64,000 bases of DNA from Shewanella sp. HN-41 (GCF_000217915.1 NZ_AFOZ01000018.1:1-64000); one strand, 5' to 3'; positions 18,057 through 28,824 are shown, counted from the first letter of the stretch. Notes: generated from the sequence alone by a model not told the origin. Numbers and translations: made by a program.

Positions 18057-20033
18057 ATGTCGATTAAATCGAGTATTAACCCGCCAGTATTTTATTCGGC
18101 GGTCTTCTTCATTATTTTAATGGTAATGATCTGTGCAATTTGGCCAATCGAGGCCAACCTTTTTTTTAAGTCAATGCAGTCATGGATAGAAGTTAAAGCC
18201 GGTTGGCTTTACATTTTAAGCGTTGCTATTTTTTTGATTTTCATCATTTTTGTGATGGTGAGTCGCTTTGGTGATATCAAACTCGGCCCCGATCATTCAG
18301 TGCCTGACTATAGCTATAAAAGCTGGATAGCCATGCTATTTTCTGCGGGTATGGGTATAGGTTTAATGTTTTTTGGGGTGGCCGAGCCGGTGATGCATTA
18401 TCTGGCGCCGCCCGATGCCACACCAGAGAGCTTGGCCGCAGCAAAAGAGGCGATGAAGATTACTTTCTTCCACTGGGGGATCCACGCATGGGCCATTTAT
18501 GCTGTGGTTGCCCTGAGTCTAGCGTATTTTGCCTATCGCCATAAATTGCCCCTATTACCCCGCAGTGCCCTCTATCCCTTAATCGGTGAACGTATTCATG
18601 GCCCGATTGGGCACTGTGTCGACACTTTCGCCGTGCTCGGCACTATGTTTGGGGTGGCTACATCCTTGGGTTTTGGTGTGCTACAGGTCAATTCGGGTTT
18701 AAGTTATCTGTTTAAGGGCTTTCCTAATAACACCTTAGTACAGGTCGCTTTGATCGTTGGCATTACATTACTTGCAACGCTTTCGGTATTTTCGGGGTTA
18801 GATAAGGGGGTTAAACGACTGAGCGAACTTAACCTTGGCTTAGCACTTATCCTTCTACTTATCGTCTTAATCCTTGGCCCAACCGTGATGCTCTTGCAGG
18901 CATTTGTCCAAAATACAGGCAGTTACCTAAGCGATATTGTCAATAAAACCTTTAACCTCTATGCCTATCAACACAAGGAGGACTGGCTCGGCGGTTGGAC
19001 GCTACTCTATTGGGGTTGGTGGATCTCATGGTCGCCATTTGTTGGAACCTTTATTGCGCGAGTGAGCCGTGGCCGTACTATCCGTGAATTTTTAATTGGT
19101 GTGTTGTTTGTTCCCTCGTCGCTGACCTTTCTGTGGATGACTGTGTTTGGCAATTCCGCCATCGACGCCATTATGAATCAAGGTGCGACTTACTTGGCCG
19201 ATGCCGTGAATACCGATGTACCTGTGGCTCTATTTACATTTTTTGAGCATATGCCTTTTCCGAGCCTATTGTCGGGGATAGGGATTTGTTTAGTCGTGAC
19301 TTTCTTTGTCACCTCCTCGGATTCCGGCTCCTTAGTGATAGATAATCTCACCTCAGGTGGTGATAAGAATGCCCCCGTATGGCAACGGGTGTTTTGGGCT
19401 CTACTGCAAGGTGTCGTGGCATCTGTACTGCTATTAGCGGGTGGCTTACAGGCGTTGCAAACGGCGGCAATCGCCAGTGCTTTGCCATTTTTATGTGTGA
19501 TGTTACTGATGTGTCTTGGGCTCTATAAGGCGCTTAAGGATGACTGGCTTAAGATCAACAGTGTGCAGTTGCATACAACCAGTGTGCAATATGCCAAAAC
19601 CAATATCAGTTGGGAGGAACGCATCGAGGTTTTGGTTTCGCATCCCACCGAAGAAGAGGCGCGCATCTTCCTGAATAATGTCGCAACCCCTGCATTATCT
19701 AAGGTGTGTCAGCAGTTTATGAGTAAAGGCATTGTGGCCGATCTTGAGTATTTAGACGGAAAAGTGCGCCTTGTGATTAGCAACGAAGCATACCAACCCT
19801 TTGTTTACGGGGTGCGGATGCGTTGTTTTGAAATCGTTAATCCCATGGGCGAGGAGTTGGAGCAGGGCAACAACTGGTATTATCGTGCCGAAGTTTACCT
19901 AGAGCAGGGTGGCCAGCATTATGATGTTATGGGTTATACCGAAGAGCAGCTCCTTGCAGATGTGGTGACCCAATACGAAAAATATCTGCACTATTTGCAC
20001 CTTTCTAATGCCGACCAAGGACATGTGGCTTAG
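18057..20033 (+). CDS. BCCT-family transporter (betaine/choline/carnitine type)
   Basis: A 658-aa inner-membrane secondary transporter for quaternary amines such as glycine betaine or choline. About twelve hydrophobic helices are visible. Family signatures include SRFGDIKLGPDHSVPDYSYKSWIAMLFSAGMGIGLMFFGVAEP and the conserved tryptophan-rich GWTLLYWGWWISWSPFVGTFIARVSRGRTIREF. The C-terminal 140 residues form a soluble domain, as in BetT-like members where the tail senses osmolarity. No choline dehydrogenase genes lie nearby, so an osmoprotectant-uptake role is inferred only. Confidence 0.88.
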   Translation: MSIKSSINPPVFYSAVFFIILMVMICAIWPIEANLFFKSMQSWIEVKAGWLYILSVAIFLIFIIFVMVSRFGDIKLGPDHSVPDYSYKSWIAMLFSAGMGIGLMFFGVAEPVMHYLAPPDATPESLAAAKEAMKITFFHWGIHAWAIYAVVALSLAYFAYRHKLPLLPRSALYPLIGERIHGPIGHCVDTFAVLGTMFGVATSLGFGVLQVNSGLSYLFKGFPNNTLVQVALIVGITLLATLSVFSGLDKGVKRLSELNLGLALILLLIVLILGPTVMLLQAFVQNTGSYLSDIVNKTFNLYAYQHKEDWLGGWTLLYWGWWISWSPFVGTFIARVSRGRTIREFLIGVLFVPSSLTFLWMTVFGNSAIDAIMNQGATYLADAVNTDVPVALFTFFEHMPFPSLLSGIGICLVVTFFVTSSDSGSLVIDNLTSGGDKNAPVWQRVFWALLQGVVASVLLLAGGLQALQTAAIASALPFLCVMLLMCLGLYKALKDDWLKINSVQLHTTSVQYAKTNISWEERIEVLVSHPTEEEARIFLNNVATPALSKVCQQFMSKGIVADLEYLDGKVRLVISNEAYQPFVYGVRMRCFEIVNPMGEELEQGNNWYYRAEVYLEQGGQHYDVMGYTEEQLLADVVTQYEKYLHYLHLSNADQGHVA

Positions 20034-20135
20034 GCGCAGTGGGCATTTTGCTAAAACGGGATATATTGCCCCAAGTGGTAACTCGGATTATCCTTGGGGG
20101 AATTATCAGTGGTTGTTTTTAGGTTAGGTGTGAGC

Positions 20136-20498
20136 ATGTCAACAAATCAAGGCCAGAGTAAGTTAGATCAAGTGTTAGCCGAGGCGCGGGAATACAAAGC
20201 CAAACGCGAGAGTGGTTATCGCGAACAGGCATTAAAATTGTACCCTTGGGTGTGTGGCCGTTGCACCCGTGAATTCACCCCGAAAAATTTGAGCGAGCTG
20301 ACCGTTCACCACAGAGACCATAACCACGATAACAATCCATCCGACGGTTCTAACTGGGAATTACTGTGCCTATACTGCCACGACAATGAACATTCCCGCT
20401 TCGAAGAACTGATCCGTTACGGTAACACCACAGAAACTAAGCAAGCGGCGGCGACCTATAATCCCTTTGCCGATTTAAAGGCCATGATGAAGAAATAA
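20136..20498 (+). CDS. yajD: HNH nuclease, YajD family
   Basis: A 120-aa HNH protein. ATG at 20136 (MSTNQGQSKLDQVLAEAREYK) is preferred over upstream in-frame starts because the family starts there. Zinc-binding pairs CGRC and CLYC flank the HNH core LTVHHRDHNHDNNPSDGSNWELLCLYCHDNEHSR. Length matches E. coli YajD. Cellular role unknown. Confidence 0.85.
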   Translation: MSTNQGQSKLDQVLAEAREYKAKRESGYREQALKLYPWVCGRCTREFTPKNLSELTVHHRDHNHDNNPSDGSNWELLCLYCHDNEHSRFEELIRYGNTTETKQAAATYNPFADLKAMMKK

Positions 20499-20524
20499 CT
20501 GAGGTAAGCGCTGAGCCCGTTCTA

Positions 20525-20755
20525 TTATTTTTTAGCTAAGCGCACCTCTGCCTCTAACCATTTGGTTCGGCTCAGGATATGTTTATTTTCAGCGCCTTCG
20601 AAATGTGCCTTGCGGGCCGCGAGTTTGTTGATTATTGAATGTTGCTCGGCTTCACTGGCATCGCGCCAAGCGACAATTTCGTCAATATGGCGAAAGCAGC
20701 CCATACAATAGTCTTCATCGTTTAAGCCACAGCGGGCAACGCAGGGTGAAAGCAT
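20525..20755 (-). CDS. DUF1289 small Cys-rich protein
   Basis: A 76-aa protein with four cysteines in the DUF1289 pattern (SPCVARCGLNDEDYCMGCFRHIDEIVAW), probably binding a metal or Fe-S centre. Convergent with yajD across only 26 bp. Function unknown. Confidence 0.85.
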   Translation of the reverse strand: MLSPCVARCGLNDEDYCMGCFRHIDEIVAWRDASEAEQHSIINKLAARKAHFEGAENKHILSRTKWLEAEVRLAKK

Positions 20756-20904
20756 GAGTATCTTCTTAGTCTATCCCTTACTGGGTTTTGTCGACGGCCA
20801 ATAGTGGGAGTGGTTAAGTTAAGGCGCGAAATACTAACAGACTTTCCGTTAAAGTCAGCCTTAGTCCCTCGAACGATCACAAGTATTTTTATACCGGGTA
20901 TCTA

Positions 20905-22206
20905 GTGAATCAAGCAAATCCTCAGAATACATCTAGCGACAAAGAGCAATTTAATAAGATTAATCAATTGCTCGAGCAGAGTCGCCCCCTATGGCAAGTG
21001 CGAGCCTTTGAGGCCAATGTCCTGCCATGGCAGGCGGATTTCCCTTGTTTGGCACAGAGGCTGTGGGACATCAGTGATGATGATCTCGATAGCCTAGATG
21101 CCGAGCAAGATAGGCTAGTCAAAGCCCTATTACCCGCGTTAAATCAAGATCTTCATCTGCTAGGGCTAGATTGGGATCTGTCTTTATTGGCGGTTCCTGC
21201 CAGTGGCGGGGCATTAGTACAAACGCCTGAAATTCAATTTGACGATAGCGCACATTTCAGCGCCCATATTAAGGGGCGTAAATGGGCACAAATTACCGCC
21301 TTTGCGCAACATTTACCCGAGTACGATTTACCTGTGCTGGAGTGGTGTGCGGGCAAGGGGCACCTAGGAAGATTGATCGCTAAGACCCGCGGCGTCGATG
21401 TGATCAGCCTAGAGTGGCAAGCAAAGCTTTGTGAAGAGGGACAAGCCTTTGCGCAACAATGGCAGTTATCCCAACATTTTATATGTGCCGATGCCTTCAC
21501 TATTGGGACTGACACAGGGATTAATGAGGGAGAGAGCCTCAATCGAGCAAATGAAAATCCGTTGACGAGTCAGCAACAGGCGATTGCGCTCCATGCCTGT
21601 GGCGATTTGCATGTGCGTTTATTGAAGCTTGCCACCGAGGCAGGCACTCGGGCGCTGGCGATTTCCCCCTGTTGTTACCATTTAATTCAAGCGAGTCATT
21701 ATCAACCCTTGTCGACAGTTGCGAAGCTGAGCACACTTAAGCTCAGCCGACACGATTTGCAGTTGCCACTGCAGCAGAGTGTGATTGCTAATCCAAAACA
21801 ACAGGCGCTGCGGCATCAAGAAATCGCGTGGCGCTTAGGTTTTGATGCGCTGCAACGTCAGTGTCGCAGCATGGATACGTATTTGCCGCTGCCTTCCATT
21901 AAACAAAGCCAACTCAGTGGCAGTTTTGCCGATTTTTGCCTGTGGGCCGCGCAGCAAAAATCCGTCCTAGTAGCACAAAATTGTGATTTTGCGGCTTGGC
22001 TCGAACTTGGGCGGCAAAGGCAAAGATTGACTCGGCGTATCGATTTAGTGGCGCATTTATTTCGCAGCCTACTCGAGCGGTGGTTAATCCTCGATCGCTG
22101 CTGTTTTTTGCAAGAGCATGGCTATCGGGTTATTGTGGGCGAATTTTGTGCAAACAGTGTCACGCCGAGAAATGCGTTGATTTTGGCATTAAAATCGACC
22201 GATTAA
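20905..22206 (+). CDS. SAM-dependent methyltransferase (METTL25/PF13679-like)
   Basis: A 433-aa protein beginning at a GTG. The Rossmann motif is LPVLEWCAGKGHLGRLIAKTRGVDVISLEW; the later blocks QAIALHACGDLHVRLLKLA and ALAISPCCYHLI match the methyltransferase domain also found in METTL25/RRNAD1. Substrate unknown. Monocistronic, followed by the ole region promoter. Confidence 0.75.
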   Translation: MNQANPQNTSSDKEQFNKINQLLEQSRPLWQVRAFEANVLPWQADFPCLAQRLWDISDDDLDSLDAEQDRLVKALLPALNQDLHLLGLDWDLSLLAVPASGGALVQTPEIQFDDSAHFSAHIKGRKWAQITAFAQHLPEYDLPVLEWCAGKGHLGRLIAKTRGVDVISLEWQAKLCEEGQAFAQQWQLSQHFICADAFTIGTDTGINEGESLNRANENPLTSQQQAIALHACGDLHVRLLKLATEAGTRALAISPCCYHLIQASHYQPLSTVAKLSTLKLSRHDLQLPLQQSVIANPKQQALRHQEIAWRLGFDALQRQCRSMDTYLPLPSIKQSQLSGSFADFCLWAAQQKSVLVAQNCDFAAWLELGRQRQRLTRRIDLVAHLFRSLLERWLILDRCCFLQEHGYRVIVGEFCANSVTPRNALILALKSTD

Positions 22207-22459
22207 AAAACAGTGTCTTAAAATGTGCTGTACAGCAATGTTTTTTATGAAATATTTCTGTATTAGTAAATTTGAATTTGAGTTTACCTGTGCCTATGCC
22301 CCTAGGCTTATGTGAGTAGGTGTGAGACAAGTCTTACGCTGAAGATGGTTTTTTATTGAATCATCGGGCTTTTCTTGTTCAAATGTCGCATTAATGACGA
22401 ATAACAACTGAAAGCTGGCTCTTAGGTCAGTCATTCTAGTAAGTGAATAAAACAGTTTC

Positions 22460-23509
22460 ATGAAATATTCCCGCGTATTTATTAATAGCCTGGCCTATGA
22501 ACTGGCACCTGTAGTGGTCTCCAGTAGCGAGCTAGAGTCTCGTCTTGCGCCTTTGTATCAAAAGTTCCGCATACCTATGGGACAGTTGGCAGCATTGACT
22601 GGCATCACGGAGCGTCGCTGGTGGCCAAAAGGACATCAATTGTCTGACGGGGCGATTAAAGCTGCCCATAAAGCCATGGTTGAAACGGGAATAGATGTCG
22701 CCGATTTGGGTGCTGTGGTGTACACGGGGGTGTGCCGCGATCAGCACGAACCCGCGACGGCATGCCGCATTGCCGCCGAACTTGGCGTGTCAAAGGATAC
22801 GGCAATCTACGATATCAGCAATGCTTGCCTTGGGGTGCTATCGGGCATTCTAGATATCGCTAACCGTATTGAACTCGGACAGATCAAGGCGGGCATGGTG
22901 GTGTCCTGTGAATCGGCGCGGGATATTGTCGATGTTACTATTGATAATATGTTGGCCGATCCGACTATGCAGAATTTTGCTCAATCCCTCGCGACCTTAA
23001 CCGGTGGTTCTGGCGCCGTTGCCGTGATCCTGACCGATGGTAGCTTACCGCTTGCGAATGTGCGTCAACACCAATTGCTTGGAGCATCTCACCTCTCCGC
23101 ACCGCAGCACCACCAGTTGTGTCAGTGGGGGTTACAGGAAGTTGGTCATAATATCTACCGTGAGTTTATGCGTACCGATGCGGTGACGCTCCTTAAAGAG
23201 GGGGTCGAGCTGGCTAAGCACACTTGGGAGCATTTCCTCGAGCAGCGCAATTGGTTGGTCGAGCAAGTGGATAAGGTGATTTGCCACCAAGTGGGTGCAT
23301 CGAACCGCAAGCAAGTGTTGAGTGCACTCAATATCCCACCAGAAAAAGAATTTCCGACATATCAATTGCTGGGCAATATGGGCACGGTTTCTTTGCCCGT
23401 GACCGCCGCTATGGCCCACGATCAGGGTTTTTTACGCCCTGGGGACCAGGTGAGCTTTTTAGGCATTGGCAGTGGCTTAAATTGCATGATGTTAGGCATT
23501 AAGTGGTAA
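22460..23509 (+). CDS. oleA: OleA, thiolase-fold long-chain acyl condensing enzyme
   Basis: A 349-aa thiolase/KAS III-like enzyme that condenses two fatty acyl-CoAs head to head into a beta-keto acid, the first step of long-chain olefin synthesis. The catalytic cysteine is in DISNACLGVLSG, the histidine in ICHQVGASNRK and the asparagine in LGNMGTVSLP. FRIPMGQLAALTGITERRWW is typical of OleA. oleB, oleC and oleD follow in order, which fixes the assignment. In Shewanella the product is a C31 polyunsaturated hydrocarbon linked to cold growth. Confidence 0.93.
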   Translation: MKYSRVFINSLAYELAPVVVSSSELESRLAPLYQKFRIPMGQLAALTGITERRWWPKGHQLSDGAIKAAHKAMVETGIDVADLGAVVYTGVCRDQHEPATACRIAAELGVSKDTAIYDISNACLGVLSGILDIANRIELGQIKAGMVVSCESARDIVDVTIDNMLADPTMQNFAQSLATLTGGSGAVAVILTDGSLPLANVRQHQLLGASHLSAPQHHQLCQWGLQEVGHNIYREFMRTDAVTLLKEGVELAKHTWEHFLEQRNWLVEQVDKVICHQVGASNRKQVLSALNIPPEKEFPTYQLLGNMGTVSLPVTAAMAHDQGFLRPGDQVSFLGIGSGLNCMMLGIKW

Positions 23510-23526
23510 AGGCGCCTCGCGCCTTT
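23508..23526 (+). terminator. Hairpin between oleA and oleB
   Basis: AAAGGCGC/GCGCCTTT stem right after the oleA stop and about 100 bp before oleB. The following T-run is weak, so it may attenuate or protect mRNA rather than stop transcription fully. Confidence 0.5.
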
Positions 23527-23625
23527 ACCTGCACCATTGTGCTGGTTACCAAATAATATCGCCTATAAGCCTAGGTGATTCGCTCACATCAGCTTGAATA
23601 AATAAAACCAAAGATAGGAAGCGTC

Positions 23626-24537
23626 ATGTTAGACACTCTGTTGCCCTTTAAACGTCATTTTCTGAGCCTTAATGGCAACAAGTTACACTACATCAACGAA
23701 GGCCAAGGTGAACCAGTGGTCATGGTGCATGGTAATCCTAGCTGGTCGTTTTACTATCGCAATCTCGTTAGTGCCTTAAAAGACACCCACCAATGCATAG
23801 TGCCGGATCATATCGGCTGTGGCCTGTCGGATAAGCCAGATGATAGCGGTTATGACTATACCCTTAAGCGCCGCATCGACGATCTCGAAGCCTTGCTCGA
23901 TAGCCTAAGTATCAAAGAAAACATTACCTTAGTCGTACACGATTGGGGTGGCATGATAGGTATGGGTTACGCGGCGCGCTATCCCGAGCGCATTAAACGT
24001 CTAGTGATATTGAACACGGGCGCTTTTCATCTGCCCGAGACTAAGCCTTTCCCTTGGCCGCTGTGGATCTGCCGTGATACCTTGCTCGGTACTGTGCTAG
24101 TGCGTGGTTTTAATGCTTTTTCATCCATCGCCTCTTATGTTGGGGTAAAGCGCCAACCGATGTCGAAATACATTCGTGAGGCCTATGTTGCGCCCTTTAA
24201 TTCCTGGGCGAATCGTATTTCTACCCTACGTTTTGTGCAGGATATTCCGCTGCGTGAAGGGGACAGAAACTATCAATTAGTCTCTGACATTGCGGCAAGC
24301 TTGCCAAAGTTTGCCAAAGTGCCAACCCTGATTTGTTGGGGACTGAAGGACTTTGTGTTCGATAAGCACTTTTTAGCCAAATGGCGCGAGCATATGCCCC
24401 ATGCGGCAGTGCATGAATTTGCCGATTGCGGCCACTATATTCTCGAAGATGCCAGCGATGAAGTGATCCACCAGATCAAACACTTTATGGGCGATGAAGT
24501 GACTGCAAAGGCGCAATTCGAACAGGCCGCTGGCTAA
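23626..24537 (+). CDS. oleB: OleB, beta-lactone decarboxylase (alpha/beta hydrolase fold)
   Basis: A 303-aa haloalkane-dehalogenase-like alpha/beta hydrolase. [13 protein letters not shown] (oxyanion region) and the nucleophile elbow [11 protein letters not shown] with Asp are visible; the catalytic His is in [10 protein letters not shown]. In the ole pathway OleB decarboxylates the cis-beta-lactone made by OleC to the final alkene. Its stop overlaps the oleC start by one base (TAATG), pointing to coupled translation. Confidence 0.92.
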   Translation: MLDTLLPFKRHFLSLNGNKLHYINEGQGEPVVMVHGNPSWSFYYRNLVSALKDTHQCIVPDHIGCGLSDKPDDSGYDYTLKRRIDDLEALLDSLSIKENITLVVHDWGGMIGMGYAARYPERIKRLVILNTGAFHLPETKPFPWPLWICRDTLLGTVLVRGFNAFSSIASYVGVKRQPMSKYIREAYVAPFNSWANRISTLRFVQDIPLREGDRNYQLVSDIAASLPKFAKVPTLICWGLKDFVFDKHFLAKWREHMPHAAVHEFADCGHYILEDASDEVIHQIKHFMGDEVTAKAQFEQAAG

Positions 24538-26333
24538 TGTCGCCCTTGCGTGGAACCGATTTTTCAACCTTGCACTGTGATGACTCTTCGCCATCAACGA
24601 TGGGCTGTGATGCCAATATTTGCCGTCATCTTAAACAAGCGGCACGTGTCATTCCCCATCACTTGGCGGTTGCTGTGCAAAAGGCTAGGGGCTCTGGGCC
24701 TTTCAATCAAAGCTGTGCCCCTGCCAATCTCAGTTATCAAGAACTCGATTTTGTAAGTTTAGATAGGCAAAGCGATGCCATTGCCTTTGCCCTTAATGCC
24801 CACGGTATAAAACGTGGCATGAAGGCGGTATTGATGGTGACGCCGAGCCTCGATTTTTTTGCGCTCACCTTCGGACTCTTTAAGGCCGGGGTTATTCCCA
24901 TTCTCGTCGATCCCGGTATGGGAATTAACAACCTCAAGCAATGTTTTGTTGAAGCCGCCCCCGATGTCTTTATTGGTATTCCTAAGGCGCATATTGCGCG
25001 GCGGCTATTTGGCTGGGGTAAGGGCAGTGTGAAGTGCTTGCTCAATGTCGATAGTGGTAAGCCGGGCCTGTCAGCCAAGTTAACGCAAATGCTTACGGGT
25101 GCACCGAGCTTAGCGTCGTTGCTAAGGTTGCACTCTGGCGAGCAGATTGAATATCCCATGGTCATGCTAAAGCCCGACGAGATGGCGGCGATACTCTTTA
25201 CCAGCGGCAGCACGGGGACGCCAAAGGGCGTGGTCTATAGCCATGGGATGTTTGAGGCACAAATTCAAGCACTGAAAAACGATTATGGGATTGCCCATGG
25301 TGAGCGTGATTTAGCTACTTTCCCGTTATTTTCCCTCTTTGGTCCAGCACTCGGTATGGCGTCCATCGTGCCTGAAATGGATGCGAGCAAACCTATTACC
25401 GCCAATCCCGAATTTTTATTTGCCGCGATTGAGAAATATCAGTGCAGTAATATTTTTGTTAATCCGGCCCTACTGGAGCGCTTAGGCCGTGCGGGAGAAC
25501 TAAAGCAGCATAAATTGCCCAGCGTGCAGCGGGTGATCTCGGCGGGTGCGCCTGCGACCATCGCCTCTATTGCTCGGTTTAGTCAGATGCTGAGCCAAGG
25601 CGTGCCCATTTTAAACTCCTACGGTGCGACCGAATCCTTGCCCATTAGCATGATCGCCAGCGACGCCTTATTGGCCACTACCGAGATTACCGATAACGGT
25701 GGTGGCATCTGTGTTGGCCGTGGGATTAAGGGCGTCGATATAGGCATTATCGAGATTTCTGAAGAGGTTATCCCAGGGTGGGATGATGCCTTACTGCTGA
25801 ATAGCGGTGAAATTGGCGAGATAGTTGTGCGGGGACCTATGGTCAGTCAGTCCTATTATCAACGGGATAGCGCAACGGCAGCGGCGAAAATATGGGACGA
25901 AGCGACCCAAACCTATCGGCATCGTATGGGTGATTTAGGTTATCTCGATACCGAAGGGCGGTTGTGGATGTGTGGGCGTAAGGCCCATAGGGTCGATACG
26001 ACCCATAATGGTCAATTTGCTAAGCGGTATTATTCGATTCCCTGTGAGCGTATTTTTAATACCCATCCCAATGTGAAGCGCTCGGCCCTCGTAGGAGTCA
26101 CAGTAGCGAACGAGATCGAGCCGTTAATTTGTATTGAACTCGACCAATCATTGGTGTGCAATAAGAGCCAGCAGTTGTACCAAGATTTGATCACCATTGC
26201 CGAGCAATTTGCCCAGACTAAGGGGATCAGACGTTTTCTTATCCATCCTGACTTTCCCGTGGATGTGCGGCATAATGCTAAAATTTTTAGAGAAAAATTA
26301 GCCGTTTGGGCACAATCTCAGACCAAAGGTTAA
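24537..26333 (+). CDS. oleC: OleC, beta-lactone synthetase (AMP-forming ligase fold)
   Basis: A 598-aa ANL-superfamily enzyme that uses ATP to close the beta-hydroxy acid from OleD into a beta-lactone. The P-loop is [20 protein letters not shown], followed by [13 protein letters not shown] and the hinge region [22 protein letters not shown]. Near the C-terminus, [13 protein letters not shown] carries the conserved lysine region. Coupled to oleB. Confidence 0.92.
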   Translation: MSPLRGTDFSTLHCDDSSPSTMGCDANICRHLKQAARVIPHHLAVAVQKARGSGPFNQSCAPANLSYQELDFVSLDRQSDAIAFALNAHGIKRGMKAVLMVTPSLDFFALTFGLFKAGVIPILVDPGMGINNLKQCFVEAAPDVFIGIPKAHIARRLFGWGKGSVKCLLNVDSGKPGLSAKLTQMLTGAPSLASLLRLHSGEQIEYPMVMLKPDEMAAILFTSGSTGTPKGVVYSHGMFEAQIQALKNDYGIAHGERDLATFPLFSLFGPALGMASIVPEMDASKPITANPEFLFAAIEKYQCSNIFVNPALLERLGRAGELKQHKLPSVQRVISAGAPATIASIARFSQMLSQGVPILNSYGATESLPISMIASDALLATTEITDNGGGICVGRGIKGVDIGIIEISEEVIPGWDDALLLNSGEIGEIVVRGPMVSQSYYQRDSATAAAKIWDEATQTYRHRMGDLGYLDTEGRLWMCGRKAHRVDTTHNGQFAKRYYSIPCERIFNTHPNVKRSALVGVTVANEIEPLICIELDQSLVCNKSQQLYQDLITIAEQFAQTKGIRRFLIHPDFPVDVRHNAKIFREKLAVWAQSQTKG

Positions 26334-26461
26334 TTTCAGTTTAGACTCATTTTTTCCGTAAAATTTGCGTTATATTCTGTGTTCATTTGAGCCACAGTTT
26401 ATTTTTATTCCCCTATGTTTATTGCACTGGCTTATATAACAGCGGTGGAACTGGATATCTA

Positions 26462-27619
26462 ATGACGAACAACCCAAGCAAACGTTTGACACTGACACCA
26501 TTGGAAGTGCAAGAGCAAAATGCCCTCACGCAGCTTGCTTTAAAGGTAAGCCATGCTTTTGTCACTGGCGCGGGGGGATTTTTAGGTAAGGCCATATGTT
26601 TAAGATTGTTAGCCGCAGGGATTAAGGTGACAGGTTTTGCCCGTGGAGATTATCCCGAACTGGCATCCCTCGGCGTTGTTATGGTGCAGGGGGATCTCGT
26701 CAATAAGGAGCAAGTCCAACAGGCGATGCAGGGCTGCGATATCGTGTTCCATGTGGCGTCAAAAGCCGGGGTATGGGGGGATAGGGACAGTTATTTTTGC
26801 CCGAATGTGAAGGGAACGGCTAATGTGATTGCTGCGTGCAAGGCATTAAAAATAAATAAATTAGTCTATACCAGTACGCCGAGTGTGACCTTTGCTGGGC
26901 AGGATGAGTCAGGTATTGATGAGTCCACGCCCCATGCGGCTCAATTTCTCAATTATTACGCCCATTCCAAGGCCATCGCCGAGAAGATGGTGCTCGATGC
27001 GAATCAAGCGGGTGACGTGCCGCTTGAAAATACCGATGCAACCCAATTATCTCCCCAATTCGCTATCCCAGTAACGAGTCCGCTAACTGCGCCCTATGTA
27101 TTAAAAACCGTTGCACTGCGGCCACATTTAATCTGGGGCCCTAATGATCCCCATCTTGTGCCTCGAGTACTCGCGCGCGGCCGTTTAGGCAAATTAAAAT
27201 TGGTTGGCCGTGAAGATAAATTGGTCGATACCATCTATATAGATAACGCCGCCTATGCCCATGTGCTCGCGGCGCTCGAACTCTGTGAGCCCCAGCCTAA
27301 GTGTCAGGGAAAAGCCTATTTTCTCAGTAATGACGAGCCTGTCACTATGGCTAAAATGCTTAACTTGATTTTGGCCTGTGATGGCTTGCCGCCAGTGACC
27401 AAGCGGGTTTCTCGAACTGTGGCCTATATCGCGGGGGCGGTCCTCGAGGGGATGTATCTTCTCTTAAAAAAACAACAGGAACCGTTAATGACCCGCTTTG
27501 TGGCTCGTCAGCTATCCTGCAGCCATTATTTTGATATTAGCGCCGCTAAACGGGATTTAGGCTATCGTCCGCTGATCTCTATCGATGAAGGGATGAAACG
27601 TCTTAAAGCATCGCGCTAA
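26462..27619 (+). CDS. oleD: OleD, NADPH-dependent 2-alkyl-3-ketoacid reductase
   Basis: An approximately 385-aa short-chain dehydrogenase (3-beta-HSD-like). ATG at 26462 is chosen; a TTG at 26387 would add 25 residues without family match. The cofactor loop is HAFVTGAGGFLGKAICLRLL and the catalytic pair is YYAHSKAIAEK. It reduces the OleA keto acid to the beta-hydroxy acid used by OleC. It lies 128 bp after oleC in the same direction; this AT-rich gap may hold its own promoter. Confidence 0.92.
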   Translation: MTNNPSKRLTLTPLEVQEQNALTQLALKVSHAFVTGAGGFLGKAICLRLLAAGIKVTGFARGDYPELASLGVVMVQGDLVNKEQVQQAMQGCDIVFHVASKAGVWGDRDSYFCPNVKGTANVIAACKALKINKLVYTSTPSVTFAGQDESGIDESTPHAAQFLNYYAHSKAIAEKMVLDANQAGDVPLENTDATQLSPQFAIPVTSPLTAPYVLKTVALRPHLIWGPNDPHLVPRVLARGRLGKLKLVGREDKLVDTIYIDNAAYAHVLAALELCEPQPKCQGKAYFLSNDEPVTMAKMLNLILACDGLPPVTKRVSRTVAYIAGAVLEGMYLLLKKQQEPLMTRFVARQLSCSHYFDISAAKRDLGYRPLISIDEGMKRLKASR

Positions 27620-27644
27620 ATGGATTGTCGGCAAATTAGGTGGA

Positions 27645-27887
27645 ATGATGGGGTGTAATGATTGCAACACTTCGATTTTTAAACAAAAAATTGGCCGTTG
27701 CCAGTCTTGTATGTGGCAACTTACAGGCTTATCCGCTATCGGTTGGCCGCTGTGGTGGTTTCTCTATTGGGAAACTCCGCGGGAGGTCAACTCCATCGCA
27801 TTATTGTTTTTCTGCTCAGCCTTTACCGGCTTGTTGTTACTGCATCTTGTTGTGTTAGCTGTGCGTTGGATCCTCGGACGCAAATAA
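27645..27887 (+). CDS. DUF3624 small membrane protein
   Basis: An 80-aa protein with an N-terminal cysteine cluster (CNDCNTSIF and GRCQSCMW) followed by two membrane helices (GLSAIGWPLWWFLYWET and IALLFFCSAFTGLLLLHLVVLAV). This matches the DUF3624 pattern. It starts 25 bp after oleD and may be cotranscribed with it. No known function. Confidence 0.7.
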   Translation: MMGCNDCNTSIFKQKIGRCQSCMWQLTGLSAIGWPLWWFLYWETPREVNSIALLFFCSAFTGLLLLHLVVLAVRWILGRK

Positions 27888-28110
27888 GTACCTTCCTCAA
27901 CATGTTGTCCGTTTGAGTGAGCCTGCTCATGTTTTTCCCTATCCTTGATGGTGGCGAGTGGTTGCCATTGATCACATTTCTGTTTGGTATTTTATGCGAT
28001 TTTAGTACGGTGAATTTTCCATACGGGAATACCTTGATTGTACTTGCCCCCTTATCGGGGTAGCTTAAAGGGAAAATGATCATTCACATGATTAACAAGG
28101 AATTTCGGTA

Positions 28111-28659
28111 GTGGACAATATCAAGGCAAAGAATTTGATGGCGTTAAACTTGTTAAGGCTAGGTCAGTTAAAGCCGTTTTCAGGAAAGCGCGTTTTCAAC
28201 ACTGTACTCATTGCATTCTGTTTAGTGGTGGGCGCGGTAAGCGACCTCTCTGCGGCAGAGGATCTTCTCCCTAGAATCGATGGCTTAAAACCAGTTCAAC
28301 CGAATCAAGCTTTGCTTGGTAGCTGGCAGTTAGTATCGGGGCAGTACTTAGATGACAAGGCGCAGTGGGTGGATTATCAAACACTTAATCTAACTGCTAT
28401 CAAAGTGATCTCCGAAGGCCATTTCAGTTTTACCACCATGAAAGTGGTGGAGGGTAAACGTCAGTTTTGGGCTGCAGGTGCGGGAACTTATCAAGCGACA
28501 GCCACCGAGTACCGTGAGCGACCTGAGCTAAATTCGTTTGGGGTAAGCGATAGGGCAGAATTTGTTTTTAGCTATCGAATAGAAGGCCATCAATGGCATA
28601 CCCAAAGGTTTGAAGAAGGGGAGCTTAAAGAGACTGAAGTGTGGCAACGACTCGACTAA
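28111..28659 (+). CDS. Secreted lipocalin-like hypothetical protein
   Basis: A 182-aa protein beginning at GTG 28111 (ATG 28138 is an alternative). A hydrophobic segment VFNTVLIAFCLVVGAV ends at SAAED, consistent with Sec export and cleavage. The mature part has the lipocalin-like opening LLGSWQLVSGQYLDD and short beta strands ending TEVWQRLD. Ligand unknown; probably periplasmic. Confidence 0.6.
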   Translation: MDNIKAKNLMALNLLRLGQLKPFSGKRVFNTVLIAFCLVVGAVSDLSAAEDLLPRIDGLKPVQPNQALLGSWQLVSGQYLDDKAQWVDYQTLNLTAIKVISEGHFSFTTMKVVEGKRQFWAAGAGTYQATATEYRERPELNSFGVSDRAEFVFSYRIEGHQWHTQRFEEGELKETEVWQRLD

Positions 28660-28824
28660 ACAGTAGACTATTTGTGCTGAAGAGGAATGCCTGAGTGCGT
28701 GAATTTAAACAAATTAAGTCTGATATTCTGGATACTTTATATTGTTCACTGTTTAAGTAAGCAGTCAGTTCTCCCATTGTGACTAGGCCGAATATGTCAA
28801 AATTTTAGATTTTTAAGGAGAGGC

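Noticed and set aside
28660-28824. yybP-ykoY manganese riboswitch before the terC-like gene
   Set aside because: The expected conserved loop sequences could not be found in the leader.
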